The notes beneath the pieces were generated by a model, which was given only the letters and a program-made list of their open reading frames with translations, did not search any database and was not told the origin of the DNA. Positions 7,960-17,629 of a DNA stretch of 37,794 nt are shown piece by piece; position 1 is the first letter of the stretch; the number at the start of each line of letters is the position of its first letter. This DNA is from Rhizobiaceae bacterium. Lineage in GTDB: Bacteria > Pseudomonadota > Alphaproteobacteria > Rhizobiales > Rhizobiaceae. Location of the stretch: contig JAMLJD010000040.1 of NCBI GenBank assembly GCA_023953775.1, forward strand, positions 1-37,794, written 5' to 3'. Made by a program: the position numbers and the translations under genes.

Positions 7960-10902
7960 CTAATGCGCCTCGTCCCAGTTGAGCGCCGCCCGCGCGTCGA
8001 CATGCAGCGGCACGGCGAGCGACACCGCCGGCAGCGCGGCGTTCTCCATCACGTCGCGGATCACCGGGATCGCCGCCTCGACCAGCGCGTCGTCGGCCTC
8101 GAAGATCAGTTCGTCATGCACCTGCAACAGCATGCGCACGCCGCCGAGCCCCGCCGCTTCGAGCACGCCCTCGATCCGCGCCATCGCGCGGCGGATGATG
8201 TCGGCGGCGGTGCCCTGCAGGCGGGCGTTGATCGCGGCGCGTTCGTTGAAGGCGCGGACCTGCGGGTTGGACGAGCGGATTTCCGGATAATGCGCCCTGC
8301 GGCCGAACACCGTTTCCACATAGCCATTCTGCCGCGCGAACGCCTTGGTCTCGTCCATGTAGTCGCGGATGCCGGGGAAGCGCTCGAAATACTTCTTGAT
8401 GTAGTCGGCCGCCTCCTCGCGCGGGATCGAGAGCTGGTTGGCGAGCCCGAATGCAGAGATGCCGTAGATGATGCCGAAATTGATCGCCTTGGCGCGCCGC
8501 CGCACCTCCGAGGGCATCCCCTCCACCGGCACGTTGAACATTTCCGATGCCGTCATGGCGTGGATGTCGACGCCGTCGGCGAACGCCTGGCGGAGCTGCG
8601 GGATGCCCGCGACATGCGCCAGCACGCGCAGCTCGATCTGGCTGTAGTCGGCCGAGATCAGCCTGTTGCCGGGCTCGGCGATGAAGGCCGTCCTGATCTT
8701 GCGGCCCTCCGCCGTCCGGACCGGGATGTTCTGCAGGTTCGGTTCCGACGATGAAAGCCGCCCCGTGGTGGTCGCCGCGAGCGCATAGGAGGTGTGGACG
8801 CGCCTGGTCTCGGGATGGATGTAGCCGGGCAGGGCGTCCGTATAGGTCGATTTCAGCTTCGTCACCTGCCGCCAGTCGACGATCTTGCGCGGCAATTCGT
8901 GCCCTTCGGCGGCCAGGTCCTCGAGCACTTGCGCCGAGGTCGACCATTGGCCGGTCTTGGTCTTCGAGCCGCCGGGCAGACCCATGCGCCCGAACAGGAT
9001 GTCACCCAGCTGCTTCGGAGAACCGATCGTGAAGGTGCCGCCGGCGAGCTTGTAGATCTCGTCCTCGAGCCCCGCGGCGGTCTGTGCGAAATCGCCCGAC
9101 AGCCGGCTCAGGATCTGCCGGTCGACCGAAATGCCGCGCTCTTCCATGCGCGCCAGAACCTCGACCAGCGGCCGTTCCAGACGCTCGTAGACCGAGACCA
9201 GCCCCTTGGCGACCAGCCGCGGCTTCAGCACACGCCACAGCCTCAGCGTCACGTCCGCGTCTTCCGCGGCATAGGCCGTGGCTCGGTCGATATCGACCAT
9301 GTCGAAAGTGACGAGGCTCTTGCCCGACCCGGCGACCTCCTTGAAGGCGATCGGCTTGTGGCCGAGCCATTTTTCCGACAGCGCGTCCATGCCCTGGCCG
9401 CCGGTTCCGGCATCGGTGACGTAGGACAACAGCATCGTGTCGTCGAACGGCGCGGTGACGATGCCGCGCCGGAACATCACCAGCCAGTCATATTTCATGT
9501 TGTGCGCGATCTTGAGCACGGCTGGATGTTCGAGCAGAGGCTTCAGGAGGTCGAGCGCGTCCTTCTCCGCTATCTGCCCGTCGACGAGCCCTCCGCCCAA
9601 AAGGTCGCCGCTTCCGGTCTTGTGCGACAGCGGCACGTAGCATGCGCGTCCGGGTCGCGTCGCCAGCGAGAAACCGCACAGTTCGGCCTGCATCGGGTCG
9701 AGCGACGTCGTCTCCGTGTCGAAGGCGACAAATCCCGTCTCGACCGCCTCGGCGATCCAGTCCTTGAGCGTGTCGATGTCCCGCACGGCGACATATTGCG
9801 TCGTGTCGACCTTCTCGTTCACCGCTGCCTGCGCGCGGCTGTCGGCAAGTGCTGCGGGCGTGTCGCCGGCCGCCGGCGCGTCTTTGCTCCCGCCCTCGGT
9901 CGCCGCTTGCTTCTCCCCTGATGCAGCCTCGCCGCCGGAGCCGACATCGGGTCCGTGTGCGTCCTCGCCGCGCTCGACCTCCACCGCGGCCGGCTCGATC
10001 TCCGCTGCCTCGGTACCGCTCGCCTCTGCGACGCGGCGCGTCAGCGTCGAGAATTCCATCGCCTTCAGGAAGCCGATCAGCTTCGGCCCGTTCGGCGGCT
10101 GGAGAACGAAATCGTCGAGCCCCTCGGCGACTGGAACATCGTCCTTCAGTCGTACCAGCTCGCGTGAGATCCGCGCTTTGTCGGCATTCTCGATGATCGA
10201 TTCGCGCCGCTTGTTCTGCTTGATCTCGGCAGCCCGCGCCAGAACGGTGTCGAGGTCGCCATACTCTTCCAGAAGCTGCGCGGCCGTCTTGGGCCCGATC
10301 CCTGGAACGCCGGGCACGTTGTCAACGGAATCGCCGGTCAGCGCCTGCAGGTCGATCATCTTTTCCGGCGGCACGCCCCATTTCTCGACCACTTCGGGAA
10401 TGCCGATCTGCCGGTCCTTCATCGGGTCGTACATGGCAACCCGCTCGCCGACGAGTTGCATCAGGTCCTTGTCCGAAGACACGATCGTGGCGTCGCCGCC
10501 GGCTTCCCGGGCCAGCCGGCAATAGGTCGCGATCAGGTCGTCGGCCTCGTACCCTGCCATCTCGATGCAGGGCAGGTCGAAGGCGCGCGTCGCGTCGCGG
10601 ATCAGTCCGAACTGCGGAACCAGGTCTTCTGGCGGTTCGGAGCGGTTGGCCTTGTATTCGGGGTAGAGCTCGTTGCGGAAAGTCTTTGACGAATGGTCGA
10701 AGATCACCGCGAAATGGGTCGGAACGATGCCGACATCGGTGTCCCGCGCATCGCGCAGCAGCTTCCACAGCATGTTGCAGAAACCGGAGACCGCGCCGAC
10801 CGGCAGGCCGTCCGACTTGCGGGTCAGCGGCGGCAGCGCATGATAGGCGCGGAAGATGTAGCCGGAGCCGTCGACAAGGAACAGGTGATCGCCTTTTTTC
10901 AT
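7960..10902 (-). CDS. polA: DNA polymerase I
   Basis: The 980-residue enzyme fills DNA gaps and removes RNA primers. The N-terminal 5' nuclease has DGSGYIFRAYHALPP, YEADDLIAT, SSDKDLMQL and GDSVDNVPG plus GIGPKTAAQLL. The 3'-5' proofreading domain is intact, with FDTETTSLDP, AHNMKYDWL and YAAEDAD. The polymerase has ADYSQIELRVLAH, the O helix with RRAKAINFGIIYG, and LLQVHDELIFEA. A low-complexity Ala/Glu/Gly linker of roughly 80 residues joins nuclease and proofreading domains. The ATG at 10902 begins the conserved MKKGDHLFLVDGSG; the open frame continues to 11064 but that part runs into the sRNA promoter region and lacks homology. The ribosome-binding site is weak. Confidence 0.97.
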   Translation of the reverse strand: MKKGDHLFLVDGSGYIFRAYHALPPLTRKSDGLPVGAVSGFCNMLWKLLRDARDTDVGIVPTHFAVIFDHSSKTFRNELYPEYKANRSEPPEDLVPQFGLIRDATRAFDLPCIEMAGYEADDLIATYCRLAREAGGDATIVSSDKDLMQLVGERVAMYDPMKDRQIGIPEVVEKWGVPPEKMIDLQALTGDSVDNVPGVPGIGPKTAAQLLEEYGDLDTVLARAAEIKQNKRRESIIENADKARISRELVRLKDDVPVAEGLDDFVLQPPNGPKLIGFLKAMEFSTLTRRVAEASGTEAAEIEPAAVEVERGEDAHGPDVGSGGEAASGEKQAATEGGSKDAPAAGDTPAALADSRAQAAVNEKVDTTQYVAVRDIDTLKDWIAEAVETGFVAFDTETTSLDPMQAELCGFSLATRPGRACYVPLSHKTGSGDLLGGGLVDGQIAEKDALDLLKPLLEHPAVLKIAHNMKYDWLVMFRRGIVTAPFDDTMLLSYVTDAGTGGQGMDALSEKWLGHKPIAFKEVAGSGKSLVTFDMVDIDRATAYAAEDADVTLRLWRVLKPRLVAKGLVSVYERLERPLVEVLARMEERGISVDRQILSRLSGDFAQTAAGLEDEIYKLAGGTFTIGSPKQLGDILFGRMGLPGGSKTKTGQWSTSAQVLEDLAAEGHELPRKIVDWRQVTKLKSTYTDALPGYIHPETRRVHTSYALAATTTGRLSSSEPNLQNIPVRTAEGRKIRTAFIAEPGNRLISADYSQIELRVLAHVAGIPQLRQAFADGVDIHAMTASEMFNVPVEGMPSEVRRRAKAINFGIIYGISAFGLANQLSIPREEAADYIKKYFERFPGIRDYMDETKAFARQNGYVETVFGRRAHYPEIRSSNPQVRAFNERAAINARLQGTAADIIRRAMARIEGVLEAAGLGGVRMLLQVHDELIFEADDALVEAAIPVIRDVMENAALPAVSLAVPLHVDARAALNWDEAH

Positions 10903-11020
10903 GGCCGACAGGCTTAGACGGAAATGTCGGCACGGGAAAGCGGTTCGGGCCGGCTGCGCCAACATCCTGACAGTCGGCGCGGCAATCACGCGTATGTTAC
11001 GAAACTGTAATTCAAGCGCC

Positions 11021-11049
11021 CTTGAATCGCCACGTTCAGGGAACCAAAT
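11021..11049 (+). promoter_or_regulatory. RpoH-like promoter of the polA-adjacent small RNA
   Basis: CTTGAA (11021-11026), a 17-base spacer and CCAAAT (11044-11049) match the rhizobial heat-shock sigma pattern CTTGAA-N17-CCATAT at all but one position. The -35 hexamer is the right arm of a perfect palindrome ATTCAAG-cgcc-CTTGAAT (11010-11027). Predicted start of transcription is near 11056, just ahead of three hairpins. Confidence 0.55.
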
Positions 11050-11055
11050 GCTGGT

Positions 11056-11200
11056 CATCGGCAATTATTCGCCGAGTCCGGACAAAGGCCCGTCCCCCGC
11101 CTGACCGGACACTGCGGCAGCCTCATCCCCCTCTCCGGGCTGCCGCAACGTTTGAAGTAAAGCCGCCGTGGTTTCCCCTCCACCACGGCGGCACTTTTTT
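11056..11200 (+). ncRNA. Three-hairpin small RNA between polA and the M20 peptidase gene (EcpR1-like candidate)
   Basis: A small stem (11058-11062 with 11071-11075) comes first. It is followed by a perfect 10-bp stem (11113-11122 with 11138-11147) whose loop contains CCCCCTCTCC. The last element is an 11-bp terminator stem (11162-11172 with 11182-11192) whose loop contains TCCCCTCC, followed by a T run to 11200. Two C/U-rich loops, able to pair with Shine-Dalgarno sequences, are typical of alphaproteobacterial trans-acting sRNAs. From memory, the position beside polA matches EcpR1 (SmelC291), a stress-induced cell-cycle regulator of Sinorhizobium; I cannot confirm the identity without alignment. 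An upstream RpoH-like promoter fits this size. No credible protein is encoded. Confidence 0.72.
11162..11200 (+). terminator. Rho-independent terminator of the small RNA
   Basis: A perfect 11-bp stem with a 9-base pyrimidine loop is followed by ACTTTTTT. It lies upstream of the rightward peptidase gene and downstream of the leftward polA, so neither protein gene explains it. This is the main reason to call an independent short transcript here. Confidence 0.9.
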
Positions 11201-11280
11201 GTCTTCCTGGCCCATCATTCGCGGCTTTTCGTTTGCGTCGCGCCCCTTTACCGTGGCGCCGCAGATTCGAAAGGCGTCCA

Positions 11281-12660
11281 ATGTCCAATCTTGAGCCCGT
11301 TCTCGACCGTCTCGATCAGGATCTCGACCAGAGCCTTGAGCGGCTCTTCGACCTGTTGCGCATCAGGTCGATCTCCACCGATCCGGCATTCAAGGCCGAT
11401 TGCCGCGCCGCCGCAGGGTGGCTTGTCGAGGACCTGAAATCGATCGGTTTCGACGCGACCCTCCACGACACGCCGGGCCATCCGATGGTCGTGGCGCATC
11501 ATAACGGCGACGGCCCGCATGTGCTCTTCTACGGCCACTACGACGTCCAGCCGGTCGATCCGCTCGATCTGTGGCACGACGACCCTTTCGCGCCGGCGAT
11601 CAAGGACGGCGAGAAGGGCGGCAAGGTGATCACGGGCCGCGGTTCGTCCGACGACAAGGGCCAGCTCATGACCTTCGTCGAGGCATGCCGGGCCTATAAG
11701 GCGGTCCATGGAAAGCTTCCCTGCCGCGTGTCGATCCTGTTCGAGGGCGAGGAGGAGTCCGGTTCGCCCTCCCTCAAGCCGTTCATCGAGGCCCATGCGG
11801 ACGAGCTCAAGGCCGATTTCGCGCTGGTCTGCGACACCGGCATGTGGGACGGCGATACGCCGGCGATCACCGTTGGCCTGCGCGGCCTCGTCGGCGAGGA
11901 AGTCACGGTTCACGCCGCTGACCGCGATCTGCACTCCGGCGTCTACGGTGGTGCCGCCGCCAATCCGATCCGCATCCTTGCGAAAGTGTTGGCCGACATC
12001 CACGACGCCGACGGCGGCGTGACGATCCCCGGCTTCTACGACGGTGTCGAGGAGACGCCGAGCCAGATCAAGGCGTCATGGGACGGGCTCGGCATGACAC
12101 CGGAGAGTTTCCTCGGCGAGATCGGCCTTTCGATTCCCTCGGGCGAAAAGGGCCGCTCGGTGCCCGAGTTGGTCTGGGCGCGTCCGACGGCCGAGTTCAA
12201 CGGCATCTCCGGCGGTTACGAGGGCGACGGCTTCAAGACGGTGATCGCGGCGCAGGCGTCGGCGAAGGTCTCGTTCCGCCTCGTTCACAAGCAGGATCCC
12301 GACGCGATCCGCGCGGCGTTTCGCAAGTTCGTCGAGGACCGCGTCCCCGCCGACTGTTCGGTCTCGTTCGAGCGTTATGGGGGGTCGCCGGCGATCCAGT
12401 TGTCCTATGACGCGCCGATCGTGGCAAAGGCCGCCTCCGCGCTGTCGGACGAATGGCCGAAAAAGACGCTGGTGCTTGCGATGGGCGGCTCGATCCCCAT
12501 CGTCGGCGATTTCCAGACCATGCTCGGAATGGAATCGCTGCTCGTGGGCTTCGGTCTCGACGACGATCGCATCCACTCGCCGAACGAGAAGTACGACCTC
12601 CGGTCCTTCCACAAGGGCCAGCGCTCCTGGGCGCGCATCCTTGCCGCGCTTGCGAGCTGA
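11281..12660 (+). CDS. M20/M28-family zinc dipeptidase
   Basis: The 459-residue protein belongs to the M20 metallopeptidases that cleave dipeptides in the cytoplasm. Metal-binding residues are visible in order: His86 and Asp88 in HYDVQP, the bridging Asp124 in GRGSSDDKG, Glu157/158 in EGEEESG, Asp in VCDTG, and His in IHSPNEKYD. The dimerisation (lid) domain is inserted in the middle, as usual, with the DLHSGVYGG motif. Length is normal for the dipeptidase subgroup. The ATG at 11281 is chosen because homology begins there. A short RNase D-like gene follows after 12 bp, so both are probably co-transcribed. The natural substrate is unknown. Confidence 0.92.
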   Translation: MSNLEPVLDRLDQDLDQSLERLFDLLRIRSISTDPAFKADCRAAAGWLVEDLKSIGFDATLHDTPGHPMVVAHHNGDGPHVLFYGHYDVQPVDPLDLWHDDPFAPAIKDGEKGGKVITGRGSSDDKGQLMTFVEACRAYKAVHGKLPCRVSILFEGEEESGSPSLKPFIEAHADELKADFALVCDTGMWDGDTPAITVGLRGLVGEEVTVHAADRDLHSGVYGGAAANPIRILAKVLADIHDADGGVTIPGFYDGVEETPSQIKASWDGLGMTPESFLGEIGLSIPSGEKGRSVPELVWARPTAEFNGISGGYEGDGFKTVIAAQASAKVSFRLVHKQDPDAIRAAFRKFVEDRVPADCSVSFERYGGSPAIQLSYDAPIVAKAASALSDEWPKKTLVLAMGGSIPIVGDFQTMLGMESLLVGFGLDDDRIHSPNEKYDLRSFHKGQRSWARILAALAS

Positions 12661-12672
12661 CCGGAGAAGACC

Positions 12673-13290
<618 letters not shown>

Positions 13291-13296
13291 CGGCGG

Positions 13297-13313
13297 GCCG
13301 GACCACGTCCGGC
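13297..13313. terminator. Short palindrome between convergent genes
   Basis: GCCGGAC-cac-GTCCGGC forms a 7-bp stem between the exonuclease gene and the convergent acyltransferase gene. It has no T run on either strand, so it could at best be a weak two-way terminator. Confidence 0.3.
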
Positions 13314-13354
13314 TCGGGCAGGTTCAGGCAGGAGCAGGTTGGTCGCTTGCTGGC

Positions 13355-14491
13355 CTATTCGGCCGGCAGGATGTGGTCGCGCCGTGCGCGGACGCGGTCG
13401 AGCTTCGCCCAGTCCGGACGCTCGAACAGGAATTTGCCCCGTCCGCTCCATTGCACCATGCCGTAGAGGATGACCGGCCCGACCACGCCGGCGATCGTCG
13501 CCAGCAGCGAGATCGTGCCGACATCGGTGATGATGCCGGCCTTGAGCAGCACCACCCGCGTGGTGGCCATCGGCAGGAAGAAGGCGAGATAGACCACGAT
13601 CGAGTGCGCGCCGAGCCATGTCAGCCAGCGCATAGCGCGAACCTTCGACAGGAATACCGCCGCCGCGATCACCACCACGATGCCGGCCGCGCCCAGGGGA
13701 AGCGACACCAGCGGCAGTTCGGCGATACCGCCCGTGCTGCCGGAATCGCCGATATCGGGCTGCACGAAGGCGGCGAGCGCCTCCGGGGCGGGGGTGAACA
13801 CCAGCATCGCATTGACCGGCGCCCACAGCGCGATCGCCACGATCGTCGGCACGGGGTGCGCGCGGATGAAGTCGGCGACGCGGAACACCTGCGTCGCCAG
13901 CACATAGCCCGCGAAGAAATAGACGTAGCGCGCGCAGAACTCGTCGAAGAAGATCGAGCCCGTAAGCACGGGCAGCATCTCCATCACCGCTGCCCAGGCG
14001 AACACGAACCACACCGGCAGCGTCTTCACGATGCGGGTGAACACAAAGAACACCGGCAGCAGATAGATGAACCACAGCGTGCCGAACGGCTGCACGAAGG
14101 CGAACAGGAAGTTCTCGACGGGCGCCGCGACGCCGTCTTCCATCATCATGCCCGGCGCCTTGAAGGCGAACTGGATCGCCAGCCACAGCAGGTAGAAATA
14201 GACGAAGTGCACGACCTTGCGGTCGATGTAGCGCCGCCAGGGCCGGTCGATCACCAGGCCGAGGAAAAGTCCGGAGATCAGGAAGAAATCGGGCATGCGG
14301 AACGGCCGCGCGAAGGCCACCGCGTAGTGCATCCAGCCCTCGCGGCCGGCCGCCGCCTCGACGCCCAGCGTCGCGTGCACCATCACCACCATGATGATGC
14401 ACAGGCCCTTGGCCGTATCGACCCAGTCGATGCGGCTTCGCTGGTCGGTGTGAGGCTGCATGTCGGCGCGCCCGTTTGCTCCCGGATTCAT
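13355..14491 (-). CDS. Acyltransferase-3 family membrane protein
   Basis: The 378-residue integral membrane protein has about ten hydrophobic segments. The family N-terminal pattern IDWVDTAKGLCIIMVVMVH includes the conserved His, followed by FRMPDFFLISGLFL. Such enzymes transfer acyl or succinyl groups to sugars, glucans or lipids at the inner membrane. The arrangement resembles OpgC-type and fucose-4-O-acetylase-like members, but the acceptor cannot be determined. The ATG at 14491 opens the frame; an in-frame ATG at 14461 with GGGAGC upstream is an alternative. It is divergent from the penicillin-binding protein gene, which hints at an envelope role. Confidence 0.85.
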   Translation of the reverse strand: MNPGANGRADMQPHTDQRSRIDWVDTAKGLCIIMVVMVHATLGVEAAAGREGWMHYAVAFARPFRMPDFFLISGLFLGLVIDRPWRRYIDRKVVHFVYFYLLWLAIQFAFKAPGMMMEDGVAAPVENFLFAFVQPFGTLWFIYLLPVFFVFTRIVKTLPVWFVFAWAAVMEMLPVLTGSIFFDEFCARYVYFFAGYVLATQVFRVADFIRAHPVPTIVAIALWAPVNAMLVFTPAPEALAAFVQPDIGDSGSTGGIAELPLVSLPLGAAGIVVVIAAAVFLSKVRAMRWLTWLGAHSIVVYLAFFLPMATTRVVLLKAGIITDVGTISLLATIAGVVGPVILYGMVQWSGRGKFLFERPDWAKLDRVRARRDHILPAE

Positions 14492-14626
14492 GGCCGCAGC
14501 CTATCGCGGATGGCGCATCGAACGGTTAACCGGGGCCGAAAGCCGCCGCGATTGCTTAACCGCCCCTTAAACCGCCGCATTTAGTCTCCAGCCGAAGCTG
14601 GACGAACAACGGACACGCGGGACGGG

Positions 14627-16786
14627 ATGGCGAAGCGGAAACCACAGCGGCGCGTCGAGCCGACATTCGAGGCGCGCCCGAAAAAGCGCGCCTCCGCCGG
14701 CCTGTCCGTCAGCGAGAAAGACCGCGTCGTGCGCAATGGCGCCAAGCCGCGCCGCAAGTCGAAATCGAAGCCGCGCCGCGGCAAGGGCCGCGCCCGCTCC
14801 TCGCGCGGCCTGTTCGGCCTCCTGCGCGGCCTCGCCTACTGGACGCTGGTGATCGGCCTGTGGGGTGGCATCGCCACCGCCGGCCTCGTGGTCTGGTACG
14901 GCGTCAGGCTGCCCTCCGTCACCACCTGGTCGATCCCCGACCGGCCGCCCAACGTGCGCATCGTCTCCGCCGACGGCGCGCTGGTCGCCAATCGCGGCAT
15001 GTCGGGCGGCGAAGCGATCGGCCTGCACGAGATGTCGCCCTTCATCCCGCAGGCCGTCATGGCCATCGAGGATCGGCGCTTCTATTCCCATTTCGGCATC
15101 GATCCGATCGGCCTGGCGCGGGCCATGGCCGAGAACCTCGTCAAGGGCCGGCTGACGCAGGGCGGCTCGACGATCACCCAGCAGCTTGCCAAGAACCTGT
15201 TCCTCGAGCCCGACCGCACCATCGAGCGCAAGGTGCAGGAGGTGCTGCTCGCCTTGTGGCTCGAGCACAAGCACACCAAGAACCAGATCCTCGAAATGTA
15301 CCTGAACCGGGTCTATTTCGGCTCCGGCGCCTATGGGGTCGAGGCGGCCGCGCGGCGCTATTTCGGCAAGTCCGCGGGCGACGTCACCCTCTCGGAAGCC
15401 GCGCTCATGGCCGGCCTGCTCAAGGCGCCGTCCAGGCTGTCGCCGGCCCGCGACCCCAAGGCCGCCGAGGCGCGTGCCCAGGTGGTGCTCGCCGCGATGC
15501 GCGACGAGGGCATGATCGGCGAGAAGCAGCTCGCCACCGCGATGAGCGCGCCCGCCGTGCGCGCCGCCGCCTACTGGACAGGCTCGGAGCATTATGTCGC
15601 CGACCGCATCATGGAGGAACTGCCCGGCCTGATGGGCGAGGTCCGCGAGGACATCGTCGTCGAGGCCACCGTCGACATGACGCTGCAGCGCGTCGCCGAG
15701 AAGTCGATCCGCTTGCTGATCGACGAGAACCGCAAGAAGCTCGACGTCAGCCAGGGCGCGCTTGTCTCGATCGACGCCTCCGGCGCCGTCCGCGCCATGG
15801 TCGGCGGCTACGACTACGCCAACAGCCAGTTCGACCGCGCGTCGGAGGCCCGGCGCCAGCCCGGCTCGGCCTTCAAGCCCTTCGTCTACATGGCCGCGCT
15901 GGAAAAAGGCATGTTCCCCGACAGCGTGCGCAATGACGCGCCGGTGCGCTTCGGCAAATGGTCGCCGGAAAACTACCACGGCAAGTATTACGGCCGGGTC
16001 ACGCTCTCGCAGGCGCTGGCGAAGTCGCTCAACTCGGTCGCCGCGCAGCTCGTCATGGAGGTCGGTCCCGAGGCCGTCGTCGAGACGGCCTGGCGCATGG
16101 GCATCGAATCCAATCTCGAGCCCAACGCGTCGATCGCGCTCGGCACTTCGGAGGTGACGCCGCTGGAGCTCACCGCCGCCTATGTCCCGTTCGCGAATGG
16201 CGGCTTCCGGCCGAAGGTCCACTTCGTTTCCCGCATCACCACCGCGTCGGGCAAGCTGATCTACGAGCACCGCCCGGCCAAGGGTCCGCGTGTCGCCCGC
16301 GCCGAGATCGTCGGCATGATGAATGCGATGATGAAGGAGACGGTCGACGAAGGCACCGCGCGCAAGGCGGCCTTCGGCTGGCCCGCCGCGGGCAAGACCG
16401 GCACCAGCCAGAAGTCGCGCGACGCCTGGTTCGTCGGCTATACCGCCAATCTCACCACCGGCGTCTGGTTCGGCAATGACGACGGCACGCCGATGAAGGC
16501 GATCACCGGCGGCCAGCTCCCCGCGATGGCGTGGCATTCCTTCATGTCGGCCGCCCACGAGGGCGTGCCGGTCGCGGCCCTTCCGGGCAACTGGAACGGC
16601 CGCATCCTGTCGCGTATCGAGGAGATCATCGGCGACGGAAATGATCGCGACGGCGCGAACGCATCGCCGCTTCCTGCCCGTGCCGACCGCACGGCATCGA
16701 TCCGCCGCCCCGAGCCCCCGGCCGAGGTGGGCGGCAAGCGCGATACCACCGTCGGCTCGATCCTGGACGTCATTCTCGGCAATTGA
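14627..16786 (+). CDS. Class A penicillin-binding protein (PBP1a family), peptidoglycan glycosyltransferase/transpeptidase
   Basis: The 719-residue bifunctional enzyme polymerises and cross-links peptidoglycan. It has a very basic cytoplasmic N-terminus (residues 1-60, Lys/Arg-rich), one membrane helix at about 66-92, then a GT51 glycosyltransferase with catalytic Glu148 in EDRRFYSHFG and QGGSTITQQLAKN. The transpeptidase domain has the active Ser414 in SAFK, SLN at 467-469 and KTGTS at 590-594. The last 60 residues are a Pro/Arg-rich tail. The start ATG has GGGACGGG just upstream. The divergent 135-bp region before it must hold both promoters. Several PBP1a paralogues are usual in rhizobia, so no letter is assigned. 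Confidence 0.95.
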   Translation: MAKRKPQRRVEPTFEARPKKRASAGLSVSEKDRVVRNGAKPRRKSKSKPRRGKGRARSSRGLFGLLRGLAYWTLVIGLWGGIATAGLVVWYGVRLPSVTTWSIPDRPPNVRIVSADGALVANRGMSGGEAIGLHEMSPFIPQAVMAIEDRRFYSHFGIDPIGLARAMAENLVKGRLTQGGSTITQQLAKNLFLEPDRTIERKVQEVLLALWLEHKHTKNQILEMYLNRVYFGSGAYGVEAAARRYFGKSAGDVTLSEAALMAGLLKAPSRLSPARDPKAAEARAQVVLAAMRDEGMIGEKQLATAMSAPAVRAAAYWTGSEHYVADRIMEELPGLMGEVREDIVVEATVDMTLQRVAEKSIRLLIDENRKKLDVSQGALVSIDASGAVRAMVGGYDYANSQFDRASEARRQPGSAFKPFVYMAALEKGMFPDSVRNDAPVRFGKWSPENYHGKYYGRVTLSQALAKSLNSVAAQLVMEVGPEAVVETAWRMGIESNLEPNASIALGTSEVTPLELTAAYVPFANGGFRPKVHFVSRITTASGKLIYEHRPAKGPRVARAEIVGMMNAMMKETVDEGTARKAAFGWPAAGKTGTSQKSRDAWFVGYTANLTTGVWFGNDDGTPMKAITGGQLPAMAWHSFMSAAHEGVPVAALPGNWNGRILSRIEEIIGDGNDRDGANASPLPARADRTASIRRPEPPAEVGGKRDTTVGSILDVILGN

Positions 16787-16858
16787 GCCGAATTCGGCGC
16801 TTCGATCCTCGCTTATTGGCCAGTGCTCCGCTACATAGCGGGTCGGAGACCGAACCTC

Positions 16859-17608
16859 ATGGCCGACAGCGACCCCCGCAAGACACTCGTGCTCACCGGC
16901 GCCAGCCGCGGCATCGGCCACGCCACGGTCAAGCGCTTCTCGCGCGAGGGCTGGCGCGTCATCACCTGTTCGCGCCAGGCGTTTGCCGAGGATTGCCCCT
17001 GGCCGGCCGGGCCGGAGGACCACATCCAGCTCGACCTGTCCGATCAGGAAGGCGTAGGCATCGCCATTGCCGAGATACGCCACCGCATCGAGGCCGAGGG
17101 CGGCCAGCTCAACGCGCTGGTCAACAATGCCGCGATCTCGCCCAAGTCCGGCGACGGCAAGCGGCTGAATTCGATCGAGACGCCGATGCATGTCTGGCGC
17201 GATGTCTTCCAGGTCAATTTCTTCGCCCCGATCATGCTGGCGCGCGGCCTGTTCAAGGAACTCGCCGCGGCTAAAGGGTCGGTCGTCAACGTCACCTCGA
17301 TCGTCGGCAGCCGGGTCCACCCCTTCGCCGGCACCGCCTATGCCACCTCCAAGGCGGCGCTGTCGGCGCTGACCCGCGAGATGGCGGCGGATTTCGGGCC
17401 GCATGGCATCCGCGTCAATGCGATCGCGCCGGGCGAGATCGACACCGCGATCCTGTCGCCGGGTACCGAGAAGATCGTCGAGACCATTCCGCTGCGACGC
17501 CTCGGACAGACGTCCGAGGTTGCCGACACGATCTTCTTCCTGTGTTCGGGGCAGTCGTCTTACGTGACGGGTGCGGAGATCCACATCAATGGCGGCCAGC
17601 ACGTCTGA
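16859..17608 (+). CDS. Short-chain dehydrogenase/reductase
   Basis: The 249-residue classical SDR has the nucleotide-binding TGASRGIG motif near residue 15, NNAAIS, the catalytic serine in NVTSIVGS and the YATSK active-site pair (Tyr and Lys). The C-terminal GQSSYVTGAEIHINGGQ is typical of FabG-like members. It oxidises or reduces a hydroxyl/keto group with NAD(P)H; the substrate is not evident. I prefer the ATG at 16859 (GGAG ten bases upstream) over the one at 16823, because the conserved part begins soon after. The gene is 72 bp after the PBP gene and convergent with the LuxR-type regulator. Confidence 0.92.
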   Translation: MADSDPRKTLVLTGASRGIGHATVKRFSREGWRVITCSRQAFAEDCPWPAGPEDHIQLDLSDQEGVGIAIAEIRHRIEAEGGQLNALVNNAAISPKSGDGKRLNSIETPMHVWRDVFQVNFFAPIMLARGLFKELAAAKGSVVNVTSIVGSRVHPFAGTAYATSKAALSALTREMAADFGPHGIRVNAIAPGEIDTAILSPGTEKIVETIPLRRLGQTSEVADTIFFLCSGQSSYVTGAEIHINGGQHV

Positions 17609-17629
17609 CGGCAGGTCGCGGCGGCCGGC

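Noticed and set aside
11048..11104. 18-codon ORF (MLVIGNYSPSPDKGPSPA) before the small RNA hairpins
   Set aside because: Its ATG overlaps the predicted -10 element, so it would lie upstream of the transcription start, and it has no ribosome-binding site of note. A longer transcript from elsewhere could revive it.
13355..14491. OpgC glucan succinyltransferase
   Set aside because: General acyltransferase-3 features only; no osmoregulated glucan genes nearby to support the specific name.
14567..17602. Very long minus-strand open frame (1011 codons) opposite the PBP and SDR genes
   Set aside because: It is Arg/Asp/Gly-rich without domains and mirrors two genes with intact catalytic motifs; high GC makes long antisense frames common.
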